From Kiritimatiellia bacterium (GTDB taxonomy: Bacteria > Verrucomicrobiota > Kiritimatiellia > RFP12 > UBA1067): 64,000 nt of DNA. Shown piece by piece: positions 1-8,543 of the stretch. Positions within the stretch are counted from its first letter, which is position 1; the number at the start of each line of letters is the position of its first letter. The DNA is taken from assembly GCA_017454745.1 (NCBI GenBank), contig JAFTCL010000071.1, positions 1-64,000 of the forward strand, given 5' to 3'. Both the position numbers and the translations under genes were made by a program. A model generated the notes under the pieces. It was not told the origin of the DNA. It did not search any database and was given only the letters and a program-made list of their open reading frames with translations.

Positions 1-1526
1 GCGCACGTCTTCTCCGTGCCGTCATAGATCGCGCCATACCCGGCGAGCGTCACCGACCACTTCTTTTCGTCCGTCCAGCCGCTGATATCCGCCGCAGCGA
101 CCGTCAACGTTCCCGTCACGCAGGTCACGGCGTAGTTCTCCGCAAGCGTACCCTCCGTGAAGGTGTAGTCAAAACCGTTCGCGATGCTCCCTACGTCTGT
201 GATCGTCGCGAAGTTACTCGCCTCAATGCCTTCCCCGTCGACGAAACCCTCGACCGTCACCGTGTCATTGGCGTGCGCCTGGCCGTCATACGTCCAGTCG
301 CCGCTCCCGCTCGTCACCGTCACCGGCCGGTTGGTGATCATCACCTTCGCCGCATGCACGAAATCCACATAGTTGGGGTTCGCCACACGGTACCACACCA
401 CATACTCGCCCGCGTTCGTGTAAGCAGGGGCATCGGCGGCCCAACCTTCCGTGGGCGGCGTCGTGTCACTCGGATCCTGTGCTTGTGCATACATGTACGA
501 GCGCTCTCCGATCATCGCGCCGCCGAACGCCGCCACCAGCGCATCCGTGTCGATCATGTGGCCTTCGCCGTCATACATGAAGGTCGTGTCGAACGTCGAG
601 ATCCCGCCCTCGGGCACCTGGCCGCCGCCCGGCTCCTCGCCGCCGCCTTCACCGCCGCCCGCGTTCGCCTTCGTCACCGTGATCGTGCCGTTCACAGTGG
701 TGATCGCGTAGTTCCCCGCCTTCGTGCCGTCGTTCAGCGTGTAGGTGAAGGTGTTCTCGCTTGAACCCGCCTCGGTCTGCGAACCGGTGTATGCGTAGCT
801 CGCACCCTCGCCGTCGACAAACCCGTCGCCGCCGACGGTCACCTCGTGTTTCGTCAGGGCCGTGCCGTCGTACACTTTGCCCGCGCTCCCGCTCGTCAGC
901 GTCACCTCCCGCTTCGCGAGGGTCACCGTCGCCGTGTTCGTCTGCGTGATGTAGCCCGGCGCGGCGATTTCACACCACACCGTCATCGAACCGGCATCGG
1001 TCAACGTCGGCGGCGTGGCGGAGAACTCGCCATCTTCCGCCGTCGCGTAGCGCACAACCGCGTCCGCGATCCCCTCGGCCACCGTAACGCCGACGCCATG
1101 CAGCGTCCCGTCATACGTGCCAGCGTAATCCGTCACCGTCACGTCGGTCGCGGAAAACGGAATGTCCTTGCCCGTCACAATGAAGGTCACGGTCTCCACC
1201 GCTCCGGCCACGCCGTTCGTGTAGGTGGTGTGCGTCAGCACATACGTGCCGTTGCGCGACACGCTCCACGCCCGATCCCCCTCGCCCGTCAGCCCCTCGG
1301 CCAACGCCGCGCCATCCTGCGCGAGCGTCACCGTCGCGCCCTCGCCGCCGTCCCACCGGCTCGAATAGGTGAGCGTCTCATCGCCCGCGCTTGGACGGAT
1401 CCCGTCTTGTTTGATCGAAAGCCTGAAGGCGTCGGTCGTCGCCGTCACCGTGGCGGCGTTGGCCGACCCGGCCAATCCCAAAATGGCAAGTGCTAGCGAA
1501 GCCAGTCTGTGCAGTCCGTGGTTCAT
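1..1526 (-). CDS. Secreted YDG/MBG-repeat surface protein (3' part off the window)
   Basis: The reading frame is open from the ATG at 1526 to the left edge, about 508 codons, so the C-terminus is missing. It starts with a Sec signal peptide (MNHGLHRLASLALAILGL, cleaved near SANA-AT). A short beta region follows, then at least three repeats of the YDG/MBG type (AGTYDGTLHGVGV, KVYDGTALTKHEV, WTYDGQAHANDTV, YDGTEKT), spaced roughly 80-100 residues apart with a Gly/Glu/Pro linker between two of them. YDG/MBG repeats are known from long bacterial surface adhesins. The start overlaps the stop of the upstream gene as ATGA, and a GGGGGTGG stretch lies just upstream, so it is probably translationally coupled. 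The signal-peptide DNA is nearly identical to that of the upstream gene. Role inferred: cell-surface adhesin or stalk; partner unknown. Confidence 0.75.
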   Translation of the reverse strand, partial: MNHGLHRLASLALAILGLAGSANAATVTATTDAFRLSIKQDGIRPSAGDETLTYSSRWDGGEGATVTLAQDGAALAEGLTGEGDRAWSVSRNGTYVLTHTTYTNGVAGAVETVTFIVTGKDIPFSATDVTVTDYAGTYDGTLHGVGVTVAEGIADAVVRYATAEDGEFSATPPTLTDAGSMTVWCEIAAPGYITQTNTATVTLAKREVTLTSGSAGKVYDGTALTKHEVTVGGDGFVDGEGASYAYTGSQTEAGSSENTFTYTLNDGTKAGNYAITTVNGTITVTKANAGGGEGGGEEPGGGQVPEGGISTFDTTFMYDGEGHMIDTDALVAAFGGAMIGERSYMYAQAQDPSDTTPPTEGWAADAPAYTNAGEYVVWYRVANPNYVDFVHAAKVMITNRPVTVTSGSGDWTYDGQAHANDTVTVEGFVDGEGIEASNFATITDVGSIANGFDYTFTEGTLAENYAVTCVTGTLTVAAADISGWTDEKKWSVTLAGYGAIYDGTEKTC

Positions 1527-4500
1527 TCCGCCACCCCCTTTCCGTTCTCCACCGGACCGTAGCCCAGGAAGTTCCGATTCTTGATCATGTCGTAATCGGC
1601 CTTGATCCGATCCGCCGAGAGCGTCCCTCCTCGCAATCGGATTTCATCGTATTGGCCGTTAAGCGACCACATTACTCCACTTGCGCCACTTCCTATTGCA
1701 ACAGCTGGAGCAGGATCATCGACGACAGCCTTTATCGTTCCATTGGTAACGAAAGATCCATTGGCATAAATCCAAATGTTTGTATCCGCAAAACTGGCAA
1801 CCAGATTCACCCAAGATTTCAACGCGGAAGGGGTCTGCGCAGTCAGAAACGAATTCGTTTGCGCCTTGCAGCAGAATCTATCTGCACCATCTTCGAACTG
1901 CAACTCAAACCCTGTTTTCTGATTGATATTATCTGGTTTCGTTGAGATAAGTCGAGGATCATCAAAACCACTTCCGTTTTCAATTAGATTCTCAATCCTA
2001 AACCATCCGGCGGCAACAAATTCACCTCCAAAGGCAAACTTAGATGACGCTGGAGTACACAAGTAATTCAAGCCCTTGCCATTTTGCGTCGCATTCACCC
2101 GCGCCCTGCCGCACGCGCCATTCTCATACGCCACCATCTGGCTAATATCCGCCAGGGTGTTCGTACCCTTGCTTGGCAGCGCATCCAATCCATGCGCCGT
2201 CGAGTCGAAGGCCGTGCCGGAATCCTCGTTGAAATGCCACACGCCCGCATAGTCGCTCCACACGGCGTGTGGAGCGAGTGAATAGTTAATAGTGGATAGT
2301 GAATAGTTTGGATTGCCGTAGGCGGCCTTGAAACGCGTGCCATTGGCCATCACCGGCAGCCTCACCCACACCAGAGACTCGCCATCCGTATGCCACTCGT
2401 CGATCTCATGCGGATAGACCACGCTCCCGCTCTCGTCGGTGAAGATGAGATCCCCGCCGTCCGCTTCGGCGAAGTCGGCGTAGCTGAAGCCCGCGATCGC
2501 CGTGGAGAGCCGCACCAGCACCGGCACATTCGTGAGCGTTTCCGTGCCCGTGTAGCCCGCCACCTCCAGCGGCAGCACCTTCTTCGCGGCGATGATCGCG
2601 CTTCCTTCCGCCGAGACGCTCACCGCCACGTTGGCGAAATCGCAGTCGTCCGCGATATCCGCATCGGCATCCCACGTGAAGCGGTAGGTGCCGGGCTTAA
2701 CCAAGAAGGCGTTGTTCGTCGTTGATCCGCCAGTCAGCCAAGCAGTGCGCAACGGCAGGTTGGTGTTGCCGTCGAGGTCTAGGGCGGCTAGAGAAACCAG
2801 GTATTCTAGACTGGCATCGCCCTTCACCTCGCAGTCGATATCCACCTTGCCATTCCACGGATAGCGCGGCTTCGCCACCGCGCTTCCCACGCTCATCAGC
2901 GAATAGGTGGCCGAAAACTCGCGGCTCTCAAGGCCACCGTCGGAAAAGGCTATCGCGCGGATGGTCTGCGAATCGTTGAGCGTGATCGGGGCGGTGTATT
3001 CCGACGCAGAGGACTGCGTCGGCGCAGAACCATCGAGCGTATAATAGACATGCCACCCTGCGCCCGCGCCGCCGATCGCCACATTCACGCCCGGTTTTAG
3101 CGCGCCATCGGGTGTGAAGGTGAGCTCGGGCCCAGCCACCGTGAACCACGTACCCAGTACCTCCGCACCGTTCACGCCGTTCGTCTGCGTCTCGTGCGTG
3201 AGGTAGTAGGTGCCCACCTTTGTCGGTGTCCATGCCGCATCGCCCGTCCCCGCCGTGTTCACCAGTTCCATGCCAGCGGTCATGTCCGGAATCTCACCGC
3301 CCTGTAGGCAGAGACGGAAACCAACATGATTGTTTTGCCCATATATGCTATGTCCTATGTTATTATGTACACGATGATACCCCGAACAAAGTTCAACAGC
3401 GGGAACTTGCCATCCTCCTCCTCTTACCTGATGACAAACGGTGGACACATCGACATTCCCTATCGGGTCCACCGAACCCTCCGCATTCAATAATTGCTTA
3501 TCTAAGCATTCTTCCCAAACATTTCCATGCATGTCATATAGCCCCCATGCATTAGGACAATATGAACCGACCCACGCTGTACCACCTTGCAGTGAATAAT
3601 TTCTCTTTGTTTCGTCGTTCTCATAAACCAAATCCTGATTTGACAAATACCGAGCGACTTCTGCCGCATGCAGACAATTGGTCAACGCGATTAAATTCTC
3701 ACCACTGTTCAATGCCGTTGTTGTGCCAGCCCTACAGGCATACTCCCATTGCGCTTCCGTCGGCAGGTCAAAGCATGTTAAACTACTCTTTTTGCGAAGC
3801 ACTCCCATAAAGCTAACATCGTCAACACCTTTTGAATCAGGCCATAAAAGACCTTTAGTACTACCTCGCACGTTAACATAGGAAATCCGTTCCACAGGCC
3901 TTGCTGCATAGTACAATTCATTCGTAAAATAACTCGGCCGATTTCCCATCACCAGTTCCCACTGGCGCTGGGTCACCTCGAATACGCCCATATAGAAATC
4001 CTTGGTGAGGGTGACCATGTGGAGGTTGGTGTTCACCGCGCCAGAATAGTCGGTGTTGCGCCCGCCCATGATGAAAGAGCCGGCAGGAATGTGGCGCAGA
4101 ACCAGTTTCGAGGTCTTATATTCGTCAGTCCAGCCACCATCTGGCACATCGTCAAGGTATTCGATCGGATAGCGCGTGGCCGCCGTACCGCCGCTCAAGT
4201 CGAGGGCGATGTACTTCGGCTTCTCCTTCTTCACCGGCCACACCTTCACCACCGCATTCGCACCGCTCAGGGCATTCGTGGCCCATGAGGTCGAATATGT
4301 AATCGCCTCCGTCGTAGCCGCCGTCCGCGGATACCAGGTGTCGTTGTGGCGTATCGACAGCCGGACGGCATCGGCTGTCGTCGTCGCCGCGGCGGTGCCT
4401 CCCCCACTTCCGCTCTCCACCGGCCCGTAGGTCAGGAAGTTGAGGTTCTTGACCATGTCGTAGTCGGCCTTGATCCGATCCGCCGAGAGCGATCCGCCCC

Positions 4501-7321
4501 GCATACGGATTTCATCGCATTGGCCATTAATGTCAGCCGCAATCTTAAGAGGCAATCCGTTTTCACCCGCCGCAACAATTTCCCCTGATATAGCGAACAC
4601 TCCGTTCGTATAGAACGAAACCGACGTTCCATCGTAGGCAAAAGTATAATTCACCCAATTCCCCAAGACAGTTGGTGCAATAGCACCTAGGATGTATTTG
4701 CTTTTACTGCTCCCAACGATCGTCACCTTGGTCGGGCTCCCATCTCGCAATTCCGCACCCCAACCACCATCGGCCCAGCCGGTATTATTACGATAGAAAA
4801 ACTTTGGATACCCCACAACCTGATTGGCGCGATACCATCCACTTGCGACAAATCTTATACCCAACTTCAGCGCATCGTATGAAGGTACTTCATACCAAGC
4901 GAACCCATGTTCGTTTGCGCTCACCCTCGCTCTGCCGCAGACACCACTTTCGTATGCCACCATGTGGCTGATACTGGCAAGCGTGTTCGTACCCCTGCTC
5001 GGCAGCGCATCAAGCCTATGCGCCGTCGAATCGTAGGCCGTGCCTGAATCCTCGTTCATGTGCCACACGCCAGCGTAATCGCTCCACACCTCCCCTTTTT
5101 GGGAAGGCCGCACCCCGTTGCGACCGCCCCACGCCGCCTTGAATTTCGTGCCATTTGTCATTGTCGGCAGCTTCACCCACACGAGCGATTCGCCGCCCAC
5201 ATGCCATTCGTCGATTTCATGCGCATAGATCACGCTCTCGCCCTCGTCGCAGAAGATGAGATCGCCGCCGTTCGCATCGGCGAAGTCAGCATAGTCGAAT
5301 CCTTCGATTACCGTCGAAAGACGCACAAGTGTCGGCACGTTCGTGAGCGTTTCCGTACCCGTGTAGCCATTCACGATCATCTCCAGCACCTTCTTCGCGC
5401 CGATGGTCGCGCCGCCTTCCGCCTTCACGCTCACCGCCACGTTCGGGAAATCCCCATCGCCCGCGATATCGGCGTCGGCGTTCCACGTGAAGCGGTATGT
5501 ACCAGGCTGCACGAGAAAGATGTTATTTGTAATTGCGCCACCTACCTGCCAAGCGGTTCTTAGCGGAAGATTCGTGCCCCCATCCAGATCCCTCGCCTCA
5601 AGCGTGATTGCATAATCGTGCCCCGACTCGCCCCTCACCTCGCAGTCGATATCCACCTTGCCGTTCCACGGATAACGCGGCTTCGCCACCGCATTCACCA
5701 CCGACATCAGCGAAAACGTGGCCGAAAACTCCTCGCTCGCCATACCGCCATCCGAATACACCACGGCGCGGATCGTCGCCGAATCGTTAAGTGTAATCGG
5801 GACCGAGTATTCCGGCGATTCCGCCGTTGGTGCGCTGCCGTTGGTCGTGTAGTGGATCGTCCACCCTGCGCCCGCGCCGCCGATCGCCACATTCACGCCC
5901 GGTTTTAGCGCGCCATCGGGCGTGAAGGTGAGCTCGGGCCCAGCCACCGTGAACCACGCGTGCAGCACCTCCGCGGCATTTATGCCGTTAATTTGCGTCT
6001 CGTGCGTGAGGTAGTAGGTGCCAGCCTTCGTCGGCGTCCATCCCACATCGCCGGTTCCTGCCGCGTTCACCAATTCCACGCCAGCAGTCGTTTCTGGAAT
6101 CTCGCCGCCTTGCAGACAGAGGCGGAAGCCGCAGGAGACTGGGTGGTGGGAATAGGCCAAATCACCACCATGTCGGCTGCCAGAAGAAGAAACAAAGGCA
6201 GGAAATCGCCAACAGCCACCACAATAAACTCGCTTATTAGATGTTGCTGCTGATGGTCCTACAGGATCAATGGACACTGTCAATAAATTCTCATAGACAT
6301 CAATTGCAATCTCGCACACATTTCCATCCATATCATACAAATCAAATGGATTGTGGGGATAACTTCCCACCTTTGCCGTCCCCTTCTCTTGCGTACAATT
6401 GTATTCGGTCCATGAGTTCCCATTAACAGTAGCCAACGCCCAGCCACTATTGAATGAATATCTTGCCATCTCTGCCAATTCAACAGCATTGCTCATTGAG
6501 GAAAGATTCTTTCCATTGCTAAGCGCTGTAGTTGTTCCTGCCCTGCACGAATATTCCCATTGCGCCTCAGTTGGCAGGTCAAACCCTGTCAATCCGCTCT
6601 TTTTCCGTAGCACGCCCATGAAGCTATCGTCATCCACTTCTTTCGTTTCCGGCCAAGTGACACCTTTTACCATTCCTCTAATATCTTGATAGCTTACACT
6701 TTCCACCGGCCTCGTAGCATAACATGTTTCATTCGTGAACGCACTTGGCCTATTCCCCATCACAAGCTCCCACTGGCGTTGGGTTACTTCGAACACGCCC
6801 AAGTAGAAATCTTTGGTGAGCGTGACCATGTGCAAGTTGGTGTTTACGGCGCCAGGGTAGTCGGTAGCACGGCCGCCCATGATGAACGATCCGGCGGGGA
6901 TGTGGCGCAACACCAGCTTCGTGGTCTTGTATTCGTCGGTCCAACCGCCATCCGGCACATCGTCAAGGTGTTCGATCGGATAGTGCGTGGCCGCCGTGCC
7001 GCCACTCAAATCGATAGCGATGTACTTCGGTTTCTCCCTCTTCACCGGCCACACCTTCACCACCGCATTCGCACCGCTCAGGGCATTCGTGGCCCATGCG
7101 CTTGAATAGGCGATCGCCTCGCTCGCCGCCGCCGTGCGCATCTCCCACGGCCCCATGCCCCGCAAATCCACCTTGAACTCCGCCGATGTACCCGTGGCGG
7201 CATACGCCGACACTCCCCACATGGCAAGCGTTAGCGCCGCCAGTCTGTGCAGTCCGTGGTTAATTCTCATCATCTTCATCCTTTCAACGCCTTCCATGCT
7301 CATCCTTTCAAATCCTTTCAT
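1523..7321 (-). CDS. Giant secreted protein with two tandem FGE/SUMF1-RYPWNG-DUF2341-LamG units
   Basis: About 1932 aa. I chose the ATG at 7321 because AAGGAGG lies five bases upstream; later in-frame ATGs at 7303 and 7279 are also preceded by GAAAGG. A Sec signal peptide ends near GVSAYA. Two near-identical units follow, about 7190-4410 and 4400-1523. Each holds: an N-terminal segment (KVWPVKREKPKYIA), a formylglycine-generating-enzyme-like domain (RHIPAGSFIMGG to GFRLCLQGG), a chitobiase-C/Fn3-associated segment (YTTNGSAPT), a RYPWNG module, a DUF2341 segment (GYTGTETLTNVP) and a LamG-like domain (YAGVWHMNEDSGTA). The FGE domains look non-catalytic: the paired active-site cysteines are absent in unit 1, and only one (ELCSGYHR) is present in unit 2. 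A heptanucleotide repeat inserted in frame gives PNYSLSTINYSL in unit 2 only. Role inferred: surface-exposed binding protein. Confidence 0.85.
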   Translation of the reverse strand: MKGFERMSMEGVERMKMMRINHGLHRLAALTLAMWGVSAYAATGTSAEFKVDLRGMGPWEMRTAAASEAIAYSSAWATNALSGANAVVKVWPVKREKPKYIAIDLSGGTAATHYPIEHLDDVPDGGWTDEYKTTKLVLRHIPAGSFIMGGRATDYPGAVNTNLHMVTLTKDFYLGVFEVTQRQWELVMGNRPSAFTNETCYATRPVESVSYQDIRGMVKGVTWPETKEVDDDSFMGVLRKKSGLTGFDLPTEAQWEYSCRAGTTTALSNGKNLSSMSNAVELAEMARYSFNSGWALATVNGNSWTEYNCTQEKGTAKVGSYPHNPFDLYDMDGNVCEIAIDVYENLLTVSIDPVGPSAATSNKRVYCGGCWRFPAFVSSSGSRHGGDLAYSHHPVSCGFRLCLQGGEIPETTAGVELVNAAGTGDVGWTPTKAGTYYLTHETQINGINAAEVLHAWFTVAGPELTFTPDGALKPGVNVAIGGAGAGWTIHYTTNGSAPTAESPEYSVPITLNDSATIRAVVYSDGGMASEEFSATFSLMSVVNAVAKPRYPWNGKVDIDCEVRGESGHDYAITLEARDLDGGTNLPLRTAWQVGGAITNNIFLVQPGTYRFTWNADADIAGDGDFPNVAVSVKAEGGATIGAKKVLEMIVNGYTGTETLTNVPTLVRLSTVIEGFDYADFADANGGDLIFCDEGESVIYAHEIDEWHVGGESLVWVKLPTMTNGTKFKAAWGGRNGVRPSQKGEVWSDYAGVWHMNEDSGTAYDSTAHRLDALPSRGTNTLASISHMVAYESGVCGRARVSANEHGFAWYEVPSYDALKLGIRFVASGWYRANQVVGYPKFFYRNNTGWADGGWGAELRDGSPTKVTIVGSSKSKYILGAIAPTVLGNWVNYTFAYDGTSVSFYTNGVFAISGEIVAAGENGLPLKIAADINGQCDEIRMRGGSLSADRIKADYDMVKNLNFLTYGPVESGSGGGTAAATTTADAVRLSIRHNDTWYPRTAATTEAITYSTSWATNALSGANAVVKVWPVKKEKPKYIALDLSGGTAATRYPIEYLDDVPDGGWTDEYKTSKLVLRHIPAGSFIMGGRNTDYSGAVNTNLHMVTLTKDFYMGVFEVTQRQWELVMGNRPSYFTNELYYAARPVERISYVNVRGSTKGLLWPDSKGVDDVSFMGVLRKKSSLTCFDLPTEAQWEYACRAGTTTALNSGENLIALTNCLHAAEVARYLSNQDLVYENDETKRNYSLQGGTAWVGSYCPNAWGLYDMHGNVWEECLDKQLLNAEGSVDPIGNVDVSTVCHQVRGGGWQVPAVELCSGYHRVHNNIGHSIYGQNNHVGFRLCLQGGEIPDMTAGMELVNTAGTGDAAWTPTKVGTYYLTHETQTNGVNGAEVLGTWFTVAGPELTFTPDGALKPGVNVAIGGAGAGWHVYYTLDGSAPTQSSASEYTAPITLNDSQTIRAIAFSDGGLESREFSATYSLMSVGSAVAKPRYPWNGKVDIDCEVKGDASLEYLVSLAALDLDGNTNLPLRTAWLTGGSTTNNAFLVKPGTYRFTWDADADIADDCDFANVAVSVSAEGSAIIAAKKVLPLEVAGYTGTETLTNVPVLVRLSTAIAGFSYADFAEADGGDLIFTDESGSVVYPHEIDEWHTDGESLVWVRLPVMANGTRFKAAYGNPNYSLSTINYSLAPHAVWSDYAGVWHFNEDSGTAFDSTAHGLDALPSKGTNTLADISQMVAYENGACGRARVNATQNGKGLNYLCTPASSKFAFGGEFVAAGWFRIENLIENGSGFDDPRLISTKPDNINQKTGFELQFEDGADRFCCKAQTNSFLTAQTPSALKSWVNLVASFADTNIWIYANGSFVTNGTIKAVVDDPAPAVAIGSGASGVMWSLNGQYDEIRLRGGTLSADRIKADYDMIKNRNFLGYGPVENGKGVAE
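2276..2310. repeat. Heptanucleotide tandem repeat inside a coding region
   Basis: Five 7-bp units (GAGTGAA, TAGTTAA, TAGTGGA, TAGTGAA, TAGTTTG). Read on the minus strand inside the giant protein they give a peptide with seven-residue period (NYSLSTI NYSL) that is missing from the otherwise similar first unit. Confidence 0.8.
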
Positions 7322-7621
7322 GCTGCCTCCTTGAAATCGCCCCAACATGGGCACTCTCCATACGACACCCCACTCTTCGAGCAACGTGCCGTTTTCAAAC
7401 TTGTCAACATGTCACGATTGTTGAAACCTGCCATTGTATGGAACATAAGACATTTCTCCTCGCCCGCCACTTGCTGGAAACGCTGTAGCCTCCGATAGGG
7501 CACGCACCACACACACAATACCCTACGCGACACCCTGCCCGCCATGTGGCGAAACGTAGCACGGCGAGAAAAGCGGCGAGGAGCAGAGATATATGGCGAA
7601 ATGTGATTCATCGTTATTTCT
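7322..7621. other. 300-bp leader/intergenic region, no confident gene
   Basis: This stretch lies upstream of the giant surface protein. On the minus strand it has a TTGACA hexamer (7402-7407) but no convincing -10 at normal spacing. It also holds a T/A-balanced stretch with the interrupted inverted repeat GTTTCAA...TTTGAAAC around 7400-7426. A 97-codon minus-strand frame crosses it, but its composition is atypical and it lacks a ribosome binding site, so I did not call it. It probably contains the promoter and 5' leader of the surface-protein operon. Confidence 0.4.
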
Positions 7622-7963
7622 TCAAAATGCTAAACACGTCAAAGTGTGCCTCAAAATAAGCCACGTCGGCCTCGGTTTTTTTGCCCCGCGCGCGCGAATT
7701 TCCAGTGCAACACCCTGATTTTGCGGCGTGATCTGATGTCGGCTTGAAGTTTGTTTCCGCCCCGCGTTTTTATGTTTCGGGCGGGTTGAAGAAGTCAGGC
7801 GTCGGCTGTATGCTTTCTTGTAAACCAAAAACAAGGAGGAAGCAATGGCCGCAAAAGACTCGCCGCTGTCGGTGTCATGCCTCGTGTTCCTGCTCCCTCC
7901 CAAAGCATTAAATGCAACGACAAACCTATTCCAGTTGATCGTTTCTTCAACATCCATATTCAT
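7622..7963 (-). CDS. Hypothetical small basic protein, third frame of the Kiwa-like operon
   Basis: 113 codons from ATG 7963 (GAGAGG about eight bases upstream; ATG 7957 also possible), overlapping the end of the KwaA-like gene by 17 bp. The N-terminus (MNMDVEETINWNRFVVAFN) looks like ordinary protein and shares the AT-rich composition of the two genes before it. After about residue 22 the composition changes to Arg/Lys/Ser/Thr-rich and GC-rich, and the minus strand also reads smoothly in another frame ending FEAHFDVFSILKK near 7615. I therefore suspect that the original gene was truncated by, or fused to, a non-coding or repeated element. No family recognised. Confidence 0.35.
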   Translation of the reverse strand: MNMDVEETINWNRFVVAFNALGGSRNTRHDTDSGESFAAIASSLFLVYKKAYSRRLTSSTRPKHKNAGRKQTSSRHQITPQNQGVALEIRARGAKKPRPTWLILRHTLTCLAF

Positions 7964-8543
7964 TACGTTTTTCCTCTCTTTTCTTCTCAATCATTAGATC
8001 GGTATCCAGTAACACAACGGAAATAGATTTCCCTTCTTCCCCCGCCAGACTTCGGCGAGTAATCAGGTGACAATCCGTAGGATTCATACCGCCATCAATC
8101 ATCTTTATATTGATTCTGCAAGAATAGAATCGATATCCAAGTAACTCCAGAAAGACATTTCCCCCTAAAATATTGTGCCGAATAGACAAAAATGAGATCA
8201 AGATGAAAAACAACAGAAACTCAAGCAATCCAATCCACTGCCCAAAATCAAAAGCCAGCAAAGGAAGCACATATGACAACAAGACCTCCGCCGTTAACGC
8301 TTTCTTTTCTGTTACTGACACAATGGTCCCAGATTCTCCATCTCTGGAATATTCTTCCCGCAACCCCAACCAAACAACAAGAAGTGATATCGCAAAACCA
8401 CAGAGACATCCAATCGTTCCACACCACTCCGCACCAAGATTGACAGAATCCTCTCGGATGCTGATTACATCACGTACAATCAACACCACCCAAAGCGGCA
8501 AAAAACTAAGGAAACACCAACAGAGATAAAACACCTTACTCAT
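7947..8543 (-). CDS. kwaA: KwaA-like four-helix membrane protein (Kiwa anti-phage system)
   Basis: 198 aa from ATG 8543, which shares one base with the stop of the preceding gene (TGATG); GGGAG lies upstream. An earlier ATG at 8555 is possible but lies inside that gene. Four hydrophobic helices are visible, roughly residues 5-25, 42-64, 87-105 and 109-130. A cytosolic tail of about 65 residues follows, beginning NVFLELLGYRFYSCRI. Length, four-helix topology and the tail motif (N-x-x-L-x-L-x-GY-x-F/Y-Y) match my memory of KwaA, the membrane partner of KwaB. In known Kiwa systems KwaA sits in the inner membrane and signals phage infection to KwaB. Low GC relative to neighbours suggests transfer. 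Alternative: an unrelated small membrane protein. The assignment leans on the neighbouring gene. Confidence 0.62.
   Translation of the reverse strand: MSKVFYLCWCFLSFLPLWVVLIVRDVISIREDSVNLGAEWCGTIGCLCGFAISLLVVWLGLREEYSRDGESGTIVSVTEKKALTAEVLLSYVLPLLAFDFGQWIGLLEFLLFFILISFLSIRHNILGGNVFLELLGYRFYSCRINIKMIDGGMNPTDCHLITRRSLAGEEGKSISVVLLDTDLMIEKKREEKRNEYGC

Noticed and set aside
7318..7611. 97-codon minus-strand frame upstream of the giant surface protein
   Set aside because: No ribosome binding site, atypical Cys/Arg composition, and it overlaps the probable promoter and leader of the downstream gene.
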